Shown one piece after another: positions 45,256 to 56,800 of a DNA stretch of 64,000 nt. The stretch's first letter is position 1. Each line of letters starts with the position of its first letter. The DNA is from Acetobacter musti (GTDB lineage: Bacteria > Pseudomonadota > Alphaproteobacteria > Acetobacterales > Acetobacteraceae): positions 62,001 through 126,000 of the forward strand of contig NZ_WOTB01000011.1 in the NCBI RefSeq assembly GCF_011516835.1, written 5' to 3'. Both the position numbers and the translations under genes were made by a program. The notes below the pieces were generated by a model, which was given only the letters and a program-made list of their open reading frames with translations, made no database searches and was not told where the DNA came from.

Positions 45256-46644
45256 TCACTCCTTCACCCCCTCCGTCATCATCGCCACCAGATCGGACAG
45301 ATGCCCAAGCTCATTCAGCGTCAGCCCCGGCGGCGGACGAATACTGGCATTGGTGGCACGGGCGATCCGGCGAGGAAGAATAGCAGTGCTGAACCCCAGC
45401 TTGGCCGCCTCGCGCAGACGCAGATCCGCCTGCGAAACCTGCCGGAGCTCACCCGAAAGACCGATCTCGCCAAAATAGACCGTCCCGGCAGAGGTCGGCT
45501 GACCGGTCGCAGCCGAAATCAGCGCTGCAGCCACCGCCAGATCAGCGGCCGGCTCACTGACACGCAGCCCCCCGGCAAAATTGAGCCACACATCCATCCC
45601 CGCCAGCTTGAGACCGCAGCGCGTCTCCAGCACAGCCAGCAGCATGTTCAGACGCCCCGTATCCCACCCGACCGCAGCCCGGCGCGGCGCCCCGTCTCCG
45701 GCCTTCGGAGAAAGCAGCGCCTGAACCTCCAGCAAAACAGGCCGCGTGCCCTCAAGTCCGGCAAACACAGCGGAACCGGCAATGTTGCCCCGCCGCTCAG
45801 CCAGAAACAGCGCAGAAGGATTGGGAACCTCGATCAGCCCATGATCGGTCATCGCAAAGACACCGATCTCATCCGTGGCCCCGAAACGGTTCTTGGCCGC
45901 GCGCAGAATGCGGAACTGATGACCGCGATCCCCCTCGAAATACATCACCGCATCGACCATGTGCTCCATCACACGCGGCCCGGCCAGCGCACCATCCTTG
46001 GTGACATGACCAACGAGAATCAGAGCAAAACCCCGCTTCTTGGCCAGCCGGATCAGCTCAAAGGCACAGGCCCGGACCTGGGCGACGGAGCCCGGCGCGC
46101 TGTCGATGCTGTCGAGCCACATGGTCTGAATGGAATCGATGACGACCAGCCCGAGCTTCGTCTCGGTATCGAGCGTCGCGACAATATCGGACACATTGAT
46201 CGACGCAGCCAGCTGCAGCGTCGGAGCGTTCAGCTCCAGCCGCTGCGCACGCATCCGGATCTGATCGACCGCCTCCTCGCCCGAAATATACACGACATGC
46301 TGCCCGGTGCGGGCCAGACGGCAGGCGGTCTGCAAAAGCAGCGTGGACTTGCCGATGCCCGGATCACCGCCGACAAGAACAACGGAAGCCGGAACAAGGC
46401 CGCCACCAAGCACACGGTCCAGCTCAGCAATATCGGTCTGAATCCTGGGCGGCGGCGCAGCGTTGCCCTCAAGCCCCGTCAGGGTCAGCCGTGTTTTCGA
46501 ACGACTGGTGCGGGACGCCGTCGGCTCTATGCTTTCCTCGACGATCGTATTCCACTCACCGCAGGCCTCACATTTTCCGCTCCACTTCGGATAAACAGCG
46601 CCGCAGTTCTGGCAGACAAAGCGATGAATCGGACGTTTGGCCAA
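45256..46644 (-). CDS. radA: DNA repair protein RadA
   Basis: The 462-aa RecA-like ATPase helps branch migration and recombination intermediate processing. The N-terminal C4 zinc finger CQNCGAVYPKWSGKCEACGE, Walker A GGDPGIGKSTLLLQ, the RadA-specific KNRFG motif (RAAKNRFGATDEIG) and a Lon-protease-like C-terminal domain (GGLRVSEPAADLAVAAALIS) are all present. The start is TTG (46642-46644) with AGGAG 11 bases upstream; the protein then begins MAKRPIHRF, the expected RadA N-terminus. Length is as expected. Confidence 0.96.
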   Translation of the reverse strand: MAKRPIHRFVCQNCGAVYPKWSGKCEACGEWNTIVEESIEPTASRTSRSKTRLTLTGLEGNAAPPPRIQTDIAELDRVLGGGLVPASVVLVGGDPGIGKSTLLLQTACRLARTGQHVVYISGEEAVDQIRMRAQRLELNAPTLQLAASINVSDIVATLDTETKLGLVVIDSIQTMWLDSIDSAPGSVAQVRACAFELIRLAKKRGFALILVGHVTKDGALAGPRVMEHMVDAVMYFEGDRGHQFRILRAAKNRFGATDEIGVFAMTDHGLIEVPNPSALFLAERRGNIAGSAVFAGLEGTRPVLLEVQALLSPKAGDGAPRRAAVGWDTGRLNMLLAVLETRCGLKLAGMDVWLNFAGGLRVSEPAADLAVAAALISAATGQPTSAGTVYFGEIGLSGELRQVSQADLRLREAAKLGFSTAILPRRIARATNASIRPPPGLTLNELGHLSDLVAMMTEGVKE

Positions 46645-46808
46645 AAGAAAAGGACTCCTGATTGTAAGGCAACCTGCGGTGTATGCCGGACGTTCCGCGC
46701 TGTTTTACGCGAATCTTTCACAACAGCACATTGTGTTTCCCGGGCGGCTCTATAAATATTGCGCTCTGTGATCTTTATTGATCGTCAGGGACTTAAGGAG
46801 AAGAGCGC

Positions 46809-47270
46809 GTGGCACGAGCCAGGGCTAAAACATCAGCAGGCCATGTAAGTGCACGGTCGCCGGCCGCGAAACCCTCAGGACGGCAGGGCGTGGCCAGGAC
46901 CGGTGGAAGCGCGAAAGCGGTTGCGGGAAAAAAGCGTGCCGAAAAAGCGGAAGTAAAGCCGGAAGCGGAAGAGATCGTTGAAATCGTTGCGATCGCCGAG
47001 CCGGTCCGGGCAAAAACGCCGCCGCTTCGCGATGCGCTGTATTTTGATTCGGAATGGTATCTGACGAATTATCCGGATGTGGCCAGCGCCGGCGTCGATG
47101 CGGCGACACATTACCGGACAGTAGGCTATCAGGAAGGCCGTCAGCCAAACGCGGCTTTCGACGGCAAAGAGTACGTGGCCGCCAATCCGGATCTGCTCGG
47201 ATACGAGGGTGACCTGTTTCTGCATTATGTTTTTTACGGCGCGTCCGAAGGCCGCCCGCTGGCGCCGTAA
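46809..47270 (+). CDS. Small protein with two PDV-type tandem repeats
   Basis: The 153-aa product starts with GTG at 46809 (ribosome site AAGGAG). The first 70 residues are Lys/Ala/Arg-rich and probably disordered. The rest are two copies of a motif of about 35 residues, FDSEWYLTNYPDVASAGVDA-THYRTVGYQEGR and FDGKEYVAANPDLLGYEGDL-HYVFYGASEGR. Repeats of this D-x3-YL-x3-PDV-x3-G...HY-x3-G-x2-EGR type are known from bacterial glycosyltransferases and large surface proteins, but their role is not clear. Here they stand alone. A basic tail plus repeats suggests a binding protein; function unknown. It is divergent from radA and upstream of comEC. Confidence 0.75.
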   Translation: MARARAKTSAGHVSARSPAAKPSGRQGVARTGGSAKAVAGKKRAEKAEVKPEAEEIVEIVAIAEPVRAKTPPLRDALYFDSEWYLTNYPDVASAGVDAATHYRTVGYQEGRQPNAAFDGKEYVAANPDLLGYEGDLFLHYVFYGASEGRPLAP

Positions 47271-47351
47271 CGACGCCCTGGACCAGGAGCCTCCCCGCCC
47301 GGAACGGCAGCACGCCTGCGGACTGACAGGCCGTGACGGAGGCCGACCGAG

Positions 47352-49670
47352 GTGAAAAGAGCGCTGCCGGACCGTCTTCAGGCGCGCCTGCTCTCTGAAC
47401 GGCACCGGCTGCCGCTCTGGCTGCCCGTCGGGCTGGCGGCCGGCGTGCTGGCCTGGTTCCAGCCCCGGTATGAGCCATCTCCCTGGCTGGCTCTGGCGGG
47501 GCTGATCCTCTCCCTTCCCATTCTCATCGCAGGCTGGTGGCGTCTGTCCGGACGGCTCGCCGGCTCTGCGCTGCTCTGTGTCTCTCTCGGCTTTCTGGCG
47601 GCCTGGACCGAGGGACATCGCGCGCCGCCCATGCCCGAACTGCCCCGGCGCGCGGTCGTTCTGACCGGCTATGTCCTGTCCGTCGAGCAGTTGCCGTCCC
47701 GCGCGGAGGGCGATCCCGGCAGCCGGCGCGTGACCCTGTCAGGCGTGCGGTTCATGACCTGGCTGGATGCCGGAATGGCGCCCCTGCGCCGTGATCTGAA
47801 GATCCGCCTGCGGGACGATGACGGCCTGGTGTTTGGACCGGGTGACAGGCTGCGGATCCGGGCTCTGCTGAGCCCGCCACCGTTTCCGGTCATGCCGGGC
47901 GCGCGGGATCTGCAGCGCGAGGCGTGGTTCGGTGGCCTGGCCGGAACCGGCAGAGCGCTCGGCGCGGCGGCCTTCGCACCGGCCGATGACGGCCTGGCGA
48001 CAGCCTCCGGCCTGTCGTCCGGACCGGATGAAGCCGGCCGCCATGCTGAGCCGCACACACCGGACGCCGATGACGAAACTACACGGCGGAACACCCCCAC
48101 GGATCACTGGCCGGTCGAGCGCCTGCGCGAATCCATCGCCGCCCGGATCATGTCGGTGCTGCCCGGCACCGACGGCGCGATAGGCGCAACGCTGCTCGTG
48201 GGACAATCGGGCGCCATTCCGGCCCCGGATCGCGATGCCTTCGCCGCATCAGGACTGTCGCATCTTCTGGCCGTGGCCGGACTGCATCTGGGAATCGTGG
48301 TGGGACTGGTGGTGGCCGTGACACGCTACGGGCTGGTTTCGGTCGAATGGATCGCGCTGCGCTGGCCCTGCAAAGAGATCGCGGCGATCGCGGGCCTGCT
48401 GGGCGGGGCGGTCTATGTTGTCATGACGGGCCTGCATCTTCCGGCGCTGCGAAGCCTGGTCATGGCGGCGCTGGTCGTGCTGGCGCTTGTCACCGGGCGC
48501 AGAGCGGCGTCGATGCGCGGGCTGGCGGTCGCGGCGACATTGCTGCTGCTGACCGGGCCATCGGTCCTGCTGGACGTGCCGTTCCAGATGTCGTTCGCGG
48601 CCGTGATGGCGCTGATCGTGGGATATGAGGTCCTGCGCCTGCCCCTGATGCGGCTGCATGGCGAAGGGCGGCTGAGCCGGCGGTTTCTGGTGCATGTGCT
48701 GATGCTCGCGCTGACAAGTCTGCTGGCCGGCACGGCGACCCTGCCCGTGTCGATGGCGCATTTCGGAGAGATTCAGCCATTTTTCGTCGTCGCCAATCTG
48801 ATGGCCGTGCCGCTGACAGCGCTGTGGGTCATGCCGGCCGGGCTGGCGGGAGTTCTGCTGGTCCCGTTTCATCTGGAGGCGCTGGCCTTCGTCCCGATGG
48901 GTTGGGGGATTCACGCGATCGTCTGGTCGGCGCGGGAAGTGGCGTCCTGGCCCGCGGCACGGATCGCCGTGCCGATGACACCAGGTCCGGGACTGGCGCT
49001 GTTCCTGTTCGGGCTATGCTGGCTTTGTCTCTGGACGCGACGCTGGCGGCTGCTGGGTCTCGCACCGATGCTGGCCGGGTTCGTCTCCCCCTTCATCATG
49101 CCGTTGCCCGATCTGGTCGTGGCACCGGACGGGGGCCTGGTGGCGGTTCGTGACGGAGAACAGCTTCTGCTGGCCGGCCACTCCCGCGATGCGTGGTTTG
49201 AACGGGATGCCCTGGCGCAGGCATTCGCGCGTCCCCTGGCGGATCTGCCTGTAAACGGCGTGCAGGCTGACGGGATGCAAACCGGGGAAGAGCAGGATGC
49301 GGGAAGCGAGACAAAGGACGGCGAAATCTCCTGCGGCGAGGATGGTGTGAAGGGCGTCTGTGTAATCTCCCGCGCGGGGCGTTCCGTGCTGCTGCGGGCG
49401 GAGGACCGCTCGGACGGCAACGACCTGATTCCGGACAGCGTCTGCGCCGGCATGGATCTGTTCGTGACCGTCACTCCGGCACGGCGGTCCTGTGCCGGCG
49501 TGCGGACGGTGGATCGTTTCACAGTCTGGCGGGAAGGCGCTCAGGCCGTCTGGCTGCGGCGCGACGGCATCCGGGTACTGTCGGACCGGGCATGGTCGGG
49601 AGAACGGCTGTGGGTGATGCGCCCGGGCGGCCACGGCATTCCCAACCTGCCCCTGGCCCAGGAAGAGTGA
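47352..49670 (+). CDS. comEC: ComEC/Rec2 family DNA-uptake channel protein
   Basis: A 772-aa inner-membrane protein. An N-terminal soluble segment (LRIRALLSPPPFPVMPGARD) is followed by the competence transmembrane region (AFAASGLSHLLAVAGLHLGI, then YVVMTGLHLPALRSLVMAAL). FQMSFAAVMALIVGYEVLRL and HFGEIQPFFVVANLMAVPLT complete it. The C-terminal part (about 570-772) starts like the metallo-beta-lactamase-like domain (VVAPDGGLVAVRDGEQLLLA), but I see no HxHxDH metal motif. The start GTG (47352) has GGAGG upstream. It should be the channel for single-stranded DNA uptake, but no other competence gene is in the window, so actual competence is unproven. Confidence 0.9.
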   Translation: MKRALPDRLQARLLSERHRLPLWLPVGLAAGVLAWFQPRYEPSPWLALAGLILSLPILIAGWWRLSGRLAGSALLCVSLGFLAAWTEGHRAPPMPELPRRAVVLTGYVLSVEQLPSRAEGDPGSRRVTLSGVRFMTWLDAGMAPLRRDLKIRLRDDDGLVFGPGDRLRIRALLSPPPFPVMPGARDLQREAWFGGLAGTGRALGAAAFAPADDGLATASGLSSGPDEAGRHAEPHTPDADDETTRRNTPTDHWPVERLRESIAARIMSVLPGTDGAIGATLLVGQSGAIPAPDRDAFAASGLSHLLAVAGLHLGIVVGLVVAVTRYGLVSVEWIALRWPCKEIAAIAGLLGGAVYVVMTGLHLPALRSLVMAALVVLALVTGRRAASMRGLAVAATLLLLTGPSVLLDVPFQMSFAAVMALIVGYEVLRLPLMRLHGEGRLSRRFLVHVLMLALTSLLAGTATLPVSMAHFGEIQPFFVVANLMAVPLTALWVMPAGLAGVLLVPFHLEALAFVPMGWGIHAIVWSAREVASWPAARIAVPMTPGPGLALFLFGLCWLCLWTRRWRLLGLAPMLAGFVSPFIMPLPDLVVAPDGGLVAVRDGEQLLLAGHSRDAWFERDALAQAFARPLADLPVNGVQADGMQTGEEQDAGSETKDGEISCGEDGVKGVCVISRAGRSVLLRAEDRSDGNDLIPDSVCAGMDLFVTVTPARRSCAGVRTVDRFTVWREGAQAVWLRRDGIRVLSDRAWSGERLWVMRPGGHGIPNLPLAQEE

Positions 49671-49691
49671 CCGGAACCAGTCTGTTCTGGA

Positions 49692-49800
49692 ATCATAAAG
49701 AAGTTTTTGGTGAAGCTTTTTTCAAAAAGCTTCAGAGAACGCCGCCTTTTTGAAAAAAGGCGGCACCCAAAAACTTTTATTTTTTAAATACTTCTCGTGA
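49692..49800. repeat. Hairpin repeat, family A copy 5 (best-preserved)
   Basis: ATAAAGAAGTTTTTGG, TGAAGCTTTTTTCAAAAAGCTTCA, GCCGCCTTTTTGAAAAAAGGCGGC, then ACCCAAAAACTTTTATTTT. Outer arms AAGTTTTTGG / CCAAAAACTT are exact reverse complements and enclose two perfect inner hairpins, so the whole unit can fold into a clover shape. It lies between the convergent comEC and giant-adhesin genes. Confidence 0.92.
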
Positions 49801-49821
49801 AGTGCTTTCCGAGCCCGCCTC

Positions 49822-50840
49822 TCACGCACGCTGCCGTGCCTGTCCGGCCCGCCTGTCCGAAAGCGCCTCGTCCCAGGCAAGCTGCGCCTTTTCATGGGTT
49901 CTGATCGCCCAGTTCCGCATGGCGCGGGACATCATGCTGTGAAACCGGGAATTCGTATAAAGCTGTGTAAGAAGCTTCGCGGTGGCAGCAGGCGTTCTGG
50001 CGATCATGCCCTGAAGCGGAAGAGGAAGTGAACCGGTCTCCGCTTTCGTCAGACCCGTGAACACAACCGGCACACCCGTTGCGGCAAGGTCCATGATCTG
50101 CGGCGTGACGCCGTGATCCGCGCCCGGAAGAACGAGACCCGCGCGGGCGGAAAAGCAGAGCGCTCCGTCGTGTAACAGCGCCGCGTCGGGACAGCCGGTC
50201 CTGAGATGCGGCAGGATCGTCGCCCGGAAATAATCCTCACAGGCGCAGCGGAGATGTTCGTTCGGGCTCCCGGTAAGAAAAATCCCTGACGTGCCGTCGA
50301 AAGACTGCGCTGCACGAATGTCCTGATTGCCCAGCACAGGCAGGGTGACGATCCGGGCGCGGGGATAGCGCCGCTCCAGTTCTTCCGCGTCCTGAGAGGA
50401 GGACGGCAGAAATGTATCGACAGAGAAAACAACACCGGAGGGCGGGAACAGGCTCACGTTCCGCGCGGCGGGAGCACTTCTGCTGAGAGGAATACGCGGA
50501 ATCATCAGCAGGCGGGCATGCGGCATTTCGGCACGGATCAGCGCCTGATAACGCCTTGTGAGCTCCGCGCTGTCGATAACGACCCGATCGAACGCATCGT
50601 GATAACGCCGCAGCATATCCTCGACGCTGGTGACAAAAGGCGCACCGCAGACAGTAACGCCAGGGGCTTCGAGATCTTCCCGCACCGCCGCCGGAATCCG
50701 GGTCGGGTCCGCCGGAACGATGGTGACATCATAACCGGCTTTGCGCATGAACCGCATGTGCTGACGCAGGCCGGTAGTGACGTCGCCGGGAGCGCAGCTC
50801 TCCAGGACGGTGGTAATGACGAGGGCGCGTTTCGCTCTGG
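49822..50840 (-). other. GT-B glycosyltransferase-like C-terminal domain of the giant protein
   Basis: About 340 residues that do not look like any repeat or autotransporter part. They read as an alpha/beta protein: KRALVITTVLESCAPGDVTT, LRQHMRFMRKAGYDVTIVPA, and in the second half GLVLPGADHGVTPQIMDLAA and TGVPVVFTGLTKAETGS. The last two fit the donor-binding half of GT-B enzymes of the GT1/GT4 kind (G-x2-x-K/Q-I-M-x-x-A-x-G-V-P-V-V). The catalytic acidic residue is unclear, so the enzyme could be inactive. Domain assignment is by pattern only. Confidence 0.6.
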
Positions 50841-53800
50841 CCGGAAGGCGTATGCCCGTGCGGCGCGCTTCACGGACGGCGAGTTCGGTCTCCAGCCTTT
50901 CCGTCCGCTCTCCGGCCTCAGCCGTCGCGAGAAAATCAGCCTGGCTTCTCAGGAAATGAATGATCCGGGCGCGTTCCTCGCTGTCTCCGGCCGCGCTCGC
51001 GGCGCGGCTAACAAGAGTTTCGAGATCGGCGCCGAAGCTGTTTTCGGGCTCGATGACAAAGGGCGAGCCATACAGATCGGCGCCGTCGACCGCACGGCAG
51101 ATCCGGATGACATGCCGCTCCGCCGGTGACAGGGCGCATGGAAAGAGGACATGGAAACCATGCCGCCCGTCGCCGATGGAGTGACTGACCAGATCGGGCC
51201 TGTGACGGTTCGCCACGGTGGAACAGATGCGCCGGTCATTGAGAAACACGTCGAGCGTCACAGGGGCCGGCTGATCCGGCCCATTCCACGCCCACCCCCG
51301 CGCATCCCTGCGGGTGACATTGTCGAGATAACCCTGAACCGGTGTCAAAGGGGCGGCTTCCTGTGTCACGTGGCGTTCTTCGCTGTCCGGATAAGGCGCT
51401 TCCGGGTCCGCCGAAGCCCCGTGAGCGGGCGCGACATAGACGAAAGAGCCGGCCAGGAGCGCGTTATCGGCAGCGCGCCTGAGCTCGATGAGATGAGCGT
51501 GACCGGGATCAGGCAATGCGCCGACAGGATCGTCGAAACCGAACACGCGGGACCCGCCCGGACGGAACTCCGAAGAGCTCTCGCCGGCGACAATGGTTTT
51601 CAGAGGAACGCCGTTATCGAGAACGGTCACTTCAACAAAGGCTTCCGCATCTCCGGCCGCACGGACCCATCCTCTGAGGCGCCCGCCGGCAGACGTCTCA
51701 AGCCAGCCCGCGGTAACAATGCCGGAACCTGCGCCCGCGCCGGAACCGGCCCGCCTCTCCGCCTCATGACCGCGCCCCAGGTTATTGCGGATGATTTCGA
51801 GTTCCGGACCGTCCTCGATGCGCGGCGCGCAGTAAAGAGCAGGCGGATCGACATGATCCGGGTAAAGCTCAGCGAACTCCGCCGCATTCTGGAACAGGAA
51901 ACGGCCGCCATCGTTCACGAAGGTTTCCGAAGCCGCGCCTTCAGCCAGGATCACATCATGCGTTTCCAGCTCGATATGGAAATAATCGACACGGTCAAAG
52001 CGGCGGACCTGAACAATGGTGCTGCCGTTGACAAGCGCGCGGGCCGGAACAAGCACGCCATCGAGATACATGGCGTGAAGAGGAGACACCCAGAGATCGC
52101 GCGCCGGCAGATTTCCGCCCAGAGACCCTTTTCGGAAAACGACCGGCTGCACGGAGGGATTTCTCTGCGCGAACGTCCCGCCATAAACCCGCCGCCCGAT
52201 CCACACCACCGGCCGGACGCGGCCCGACGCGGTGACGACATGATCGCCCCGTGACAGCGTTTCGACAGGGCGCTGTCCGTCGGGCGTCAGAATCAGGGTG
52301 CCCCGGCAGTAGCAGGGCGTGTCGTCACCGGCCGGGATGATCTGAATCTGTGTGAAATCCTGATCACTTTCCGAAACCTGAAAGGTCTCGTCCGCATAAG
52401 TGCCGGTCAGATCGAAACTGTAGACATGGCCGTTTTCTTCGGTGGAGAGAACGCCGGTCGCCGAATCATAGGAATACGTCGCGTCCGCGTTCCAGACTTC
52501 ATCTTCCAGCAGAATGGTGCCGCCACTGAGGAAATCCGTGCCGCTCAGAACAGAGCCGGACCCGACCTCGATCACACCGCCCGATGAAAGCGTAAGCCCG
52601 TCCGCAGTACCGCCGGAATGCAGATCGAGCACACCACCGGCGCTGACCGTACCGGAACTGACCATGCCGCCATCGGCAATGACGGCGCTGCCACCCGAAG
52701 AGACTGTCAGACCGCTCGCCGTGCCCCCCGACCCGATATCGAGCAGGCTGTCGTCGGAAAGGGTGCCGCCGGTAAAGACGCCCCCGTCAGTGACTTCAAT
52801 CGTGCCGCCACCGGAGAGACTCATGCCGGAAACGATGGCGCTGTCCAGGAGTCTGAGCGTGCCGCCGGACAGAAGATGCTCGTCGCCGAGCGTTCCCCCG
52901 GACGAAAGTTCGGCGACCCCACCAGAAGAGATCGTGACGCCGGTGGCGCTTCCGCCACTGCCGATATCCAGAATGCCGCCGGAAAGAATTTTGGCATCGC
53001 TGACAATACCGCCCGAGACCGCGCTGGCGCTCCCCTGCGCTCCCAGGGTGACATCGCCGGCTTCGGCGTCCGTGCTGACGGTAAGAAGCCCGTCGCTGAC
53101 AGTCGCCCCGGAGAGGGTGGCATTGCCGGAAACAATGACCGCGCCGCCGGAATCAACGGTAACGCCGCTGGCGACAGCCCCCGTCTGCCCGAGTATGAGC
53201 TGCCCGCCATGAAGCATGGTCTGATAAGCGGACCCCCCGGCAACAATTTCCTCGCCGGAGCTGTAAACGGTCACATTGTCCGCGATGCCGCCGCTGCTGA
53301 CCAGAAGCTCGCCGCCATCCTCGACGGTGACGCCGCTGACCGTTCCGCCGGACGAAACGGCGGAGGAGCTGGATGTCGTGGTCAGAACGGCCGCGAACAG
53401 ACGGAACGCCCGGCTGAGAAGACCCGTGCCGGAGCTCTGCCCGGAAACCTGCGCCACCCCGCCTGAGGAAATCGTGAGCCCGCTCGCCACCCCTCCGGCG
53501 GCAACGGTTTCGCTCCCGCCGCTGAGAATGGTGGCGCTCCCCGCAGTGCCACCCGACGAGACCAGAACGGACCCACCGGAGGATATGGTGGCATCACTGA
53601 GAACGCCTCCGGAGGACACCGTGACAGTGCCCCCGGCACTCAGGGTAACGGCGGAGGCCGCGCCGCTGCTGAGAATGGTGACGGACCCACCGGAGGAAAC
53701 GATGGTGCTGCTAAGAATGCCCCCGGAAGAAACCGTCGCTGTGCCTGCGGAGCCAAGCGTAATGGTTGCCGCGCTGGCGCCGTTACTGATCCGGAGTGTG

Positions 53801-56800
53801 CCATTGTCGATGGCGCCCCCTGTAAGGGACGCACTGTCATCCAGATCGATCTGCCCGCCGGAATCGACCGTATCGAGAGAAACGGACGCACCGGCTTCGG
53901 CAACGGAAAGGAACCCACCATGAAGGGTGATATCGGAAGCCGTTCCGCCTGAAACCGTTTCGCTGCCACCACTGAAAATGGTGGCGCTCCCCGCCGTTCC
54001 GCCCGACGAGATCAGAACGGACCCACCGGAAGAGATGGTGGCATCACTGAAAGTACCGCCGGAGGAGACCGTAACGGTACCGCCGGCGCTGAGCATAACG
54101 GCGGAGGCCACGCCGCTGCTGAGAATGGTAAGGGAGCCACCGGAAAGAACGTCGCCATCGCTGAACGCGCCACCGGACGAGATGAACGCCACCCCCGACG
54201 ATCCGAGCGTGGTGTTGCTGACAGTGGCATCGTCCCGGGCGATAACGGTGCCATCATTGACGGTGCCGCTGTTTACCTGGCCGTTATCGATCCATACGGC
54301 GCCGGATGAGTCGATCAGAACCGTGCTGACGACGGCGCCACTGAGTATTCCGAGCGTGCCGCCATGGATCGTAGCATCTTCGGCAACACCGCCGCTCAGC
54401 ATTTCGCTGCCGCCGCTGTAAACCGTGGCACCGACCACATTGCCGCCGCCACTTATGGCGAGAAGACCGCCCGACGAGACGACGGTGCCGCTGGCGATGC
54501 CTTCCTGCACAGAGAGGCCGCCGCCGTAAAGAACCTGATCCCCGGAGCCGACCCCGCCTCCGGAGACGATTTCACTGCCGCCGGAACCGATCTGTGTATC
54601 CGAGGCGAGACCACCGGAACAGACGGCAATGATGGCGCCCGACCCGGCGCCGGCGGAGACCGCGCTCCCGCCGGCAGAAAGGGTGAGCACGCCGTCGGCA
54701 AGGACGGTCGCATCGCGTGAAACCCCGCCGGCCAGTACGGTCTCGGCATCATACGCCGTAAGCGCACCGCCGGATGAATCCCCGATGTAAAAACCGTCGC
54801 CGCCAATAATGTCGTCTGCCGCAGTGCCGAGAACAGTCTCGCTGCCTCCGAGGCGGATCTGCGTAGCCGAAGCCGTCGCACCGCTTTCGACAGTGAAAAC
54901 AGCGCGGTCAGCAGCCGTCACTGACGCGGCGCTGTCGAGAATGGTGCCCGAGACCAGGCTTCCCGACACCGCCGTCAGGCTGGCTCCGGCCTGGACAGCA
55001 AAGGCGTCCGCCACGCCGGCAATGGTGGCCGCCCCACCGGAAGAAAGGATCGCGCCGCCAGCACTGCCTCCGGCCCCGACAGTGACCATGTCGCCGGACG
55101 AGACCACGGCATCGCGGAGAACACCGCCAGACGAGACCACAGCGGAGCCGTCGGAACCAAGCGTGACGGTACTGACGACGGCCTCGTCGCCGACATGGAC
55201 GGAACCGTCATCAATAACGAAACCGGAGAGAGTGGCACTGTCGGAAAGATCAATCTCTCCGCCTGAATCGACTGTTGTAACGATAACAACCGCATCCGCG
55301 CCCCCGACGGTCAGGAAGCCGCCGTCAACAGCAGTATCGTCGGATATACCGTCAAAAACAGTTTCGCTGCCGCCCGAGGAAATCGTGATACCGGAGGCCA
55401 CACCCCCCGAGGAGACGCTCAGAAAGCCACCGGAAGAGACAGTCGCCGTGGAGAGAATCCCCCCGGAAGAAATGACACCGGAAGCAGCGGAACCAAACGC
55501 GGCGTTGCTGACAACACCCCCGTTCCACGCGGAGAGCGCGCCGTCACTGAGCGTGACACTGGTAACGCCAGCACTATCGGAAACGTCGATTTCGCCCCCG
55601 GACGTGATGTCCCGGATGGCAGCGACAGCAGTCTCCCCCTGAAGCGAAAGCATCCCGCCGGCAACAGTCGTATCATCAGACGTGCCATCAAGAACGGTTT
55701 CGCTGCCACCAGAGAAGATCGTGACACCGGAAGCGACGCCGTCCGGCCCGACGCCGAGCGATCCGCCGGAGAGGATGACAGCGCTGCCGGCCGTGCCGCC
55801 TGAGGAAATTCCGGCGGTTCCGGAAGACCCAAGTGTAAAACCGGTGATTTCCGCGCCGGATGTGACGCTGACAATGCCGTCGCCAATCGTGGCGCCGGTC
55901 AGGCTGGCGTTATCGGAGAGACTGATCGTCCCGCCGGAATCGACGGTGACGCTGCTGACCACAGCGCCGCTCTGTATGGCGCTCAGCTGACCGCCGTTGA
56001 GAATAATATCGACGGATGAGCCGCCGGTAATGATTTCCGTCCCGGAACCGTCAACGGTGACACCCGAGGCAACCCCGCCGCTGCTGACAAGCAGTTCGCC
56101 GCCGGAATCGACAGTAACATTGCTGACAGTCGCGCCCGGGCTAACGGATGAGTCCATGCCCGCATCAGCCGTAACGGCGGCGAACAGCTTCAGAGAGCGT
56201 TGCAGGCCGGCCTGGCCGGTGACTTCGGTGATACCGCCGGAAGAGATCGTAATGGTGGTGGCCGATCCGCCGGACGAAACCGTCATCACGCCGGATGCGG
56301 CAACAGTGATGTCAGTCGCCTGCCCGCCGCCAGAAACGCTGAGTACGCCACCGGAAGAGACATTAGCGGCGGAAAGAGTGCCGCCGGACAGGACATCGCC
56401 TGTGCCACCCCCGGACAAGGTGACAGTGCCGCCCGATCCGCCAGAGCCGATCTGCAGCGCGCCACCGGAAAGAACCGACCCGCTGCTGAACAAACCACCG
56501 GAGGAAATCAGCGCGACGCCACCAGACCTGATCATGGTGCCGGAGACGGCAGCACCGTTTCCTGCGGAGAGAGTGCCGTCATCGAGAACAGCACTGATCA
56601 GAGCAGCATCGCTGACACTGACCACGCCGGCTGAATCAATCAGGGCAGAGCTGATGACCGCGCCGGAAGAAGCGTCGAGAAGGCCGCCATGAACCGTGAT
56701 GGTCTGAGCCTTGCCGCCGCTCAGTGTTTCCGTGCCGCCGGCGGAGACAACAGCGCCGGAGGTGACGCCGCCGGAGGTGACGGCTTCAGTTCCTCCCGAG

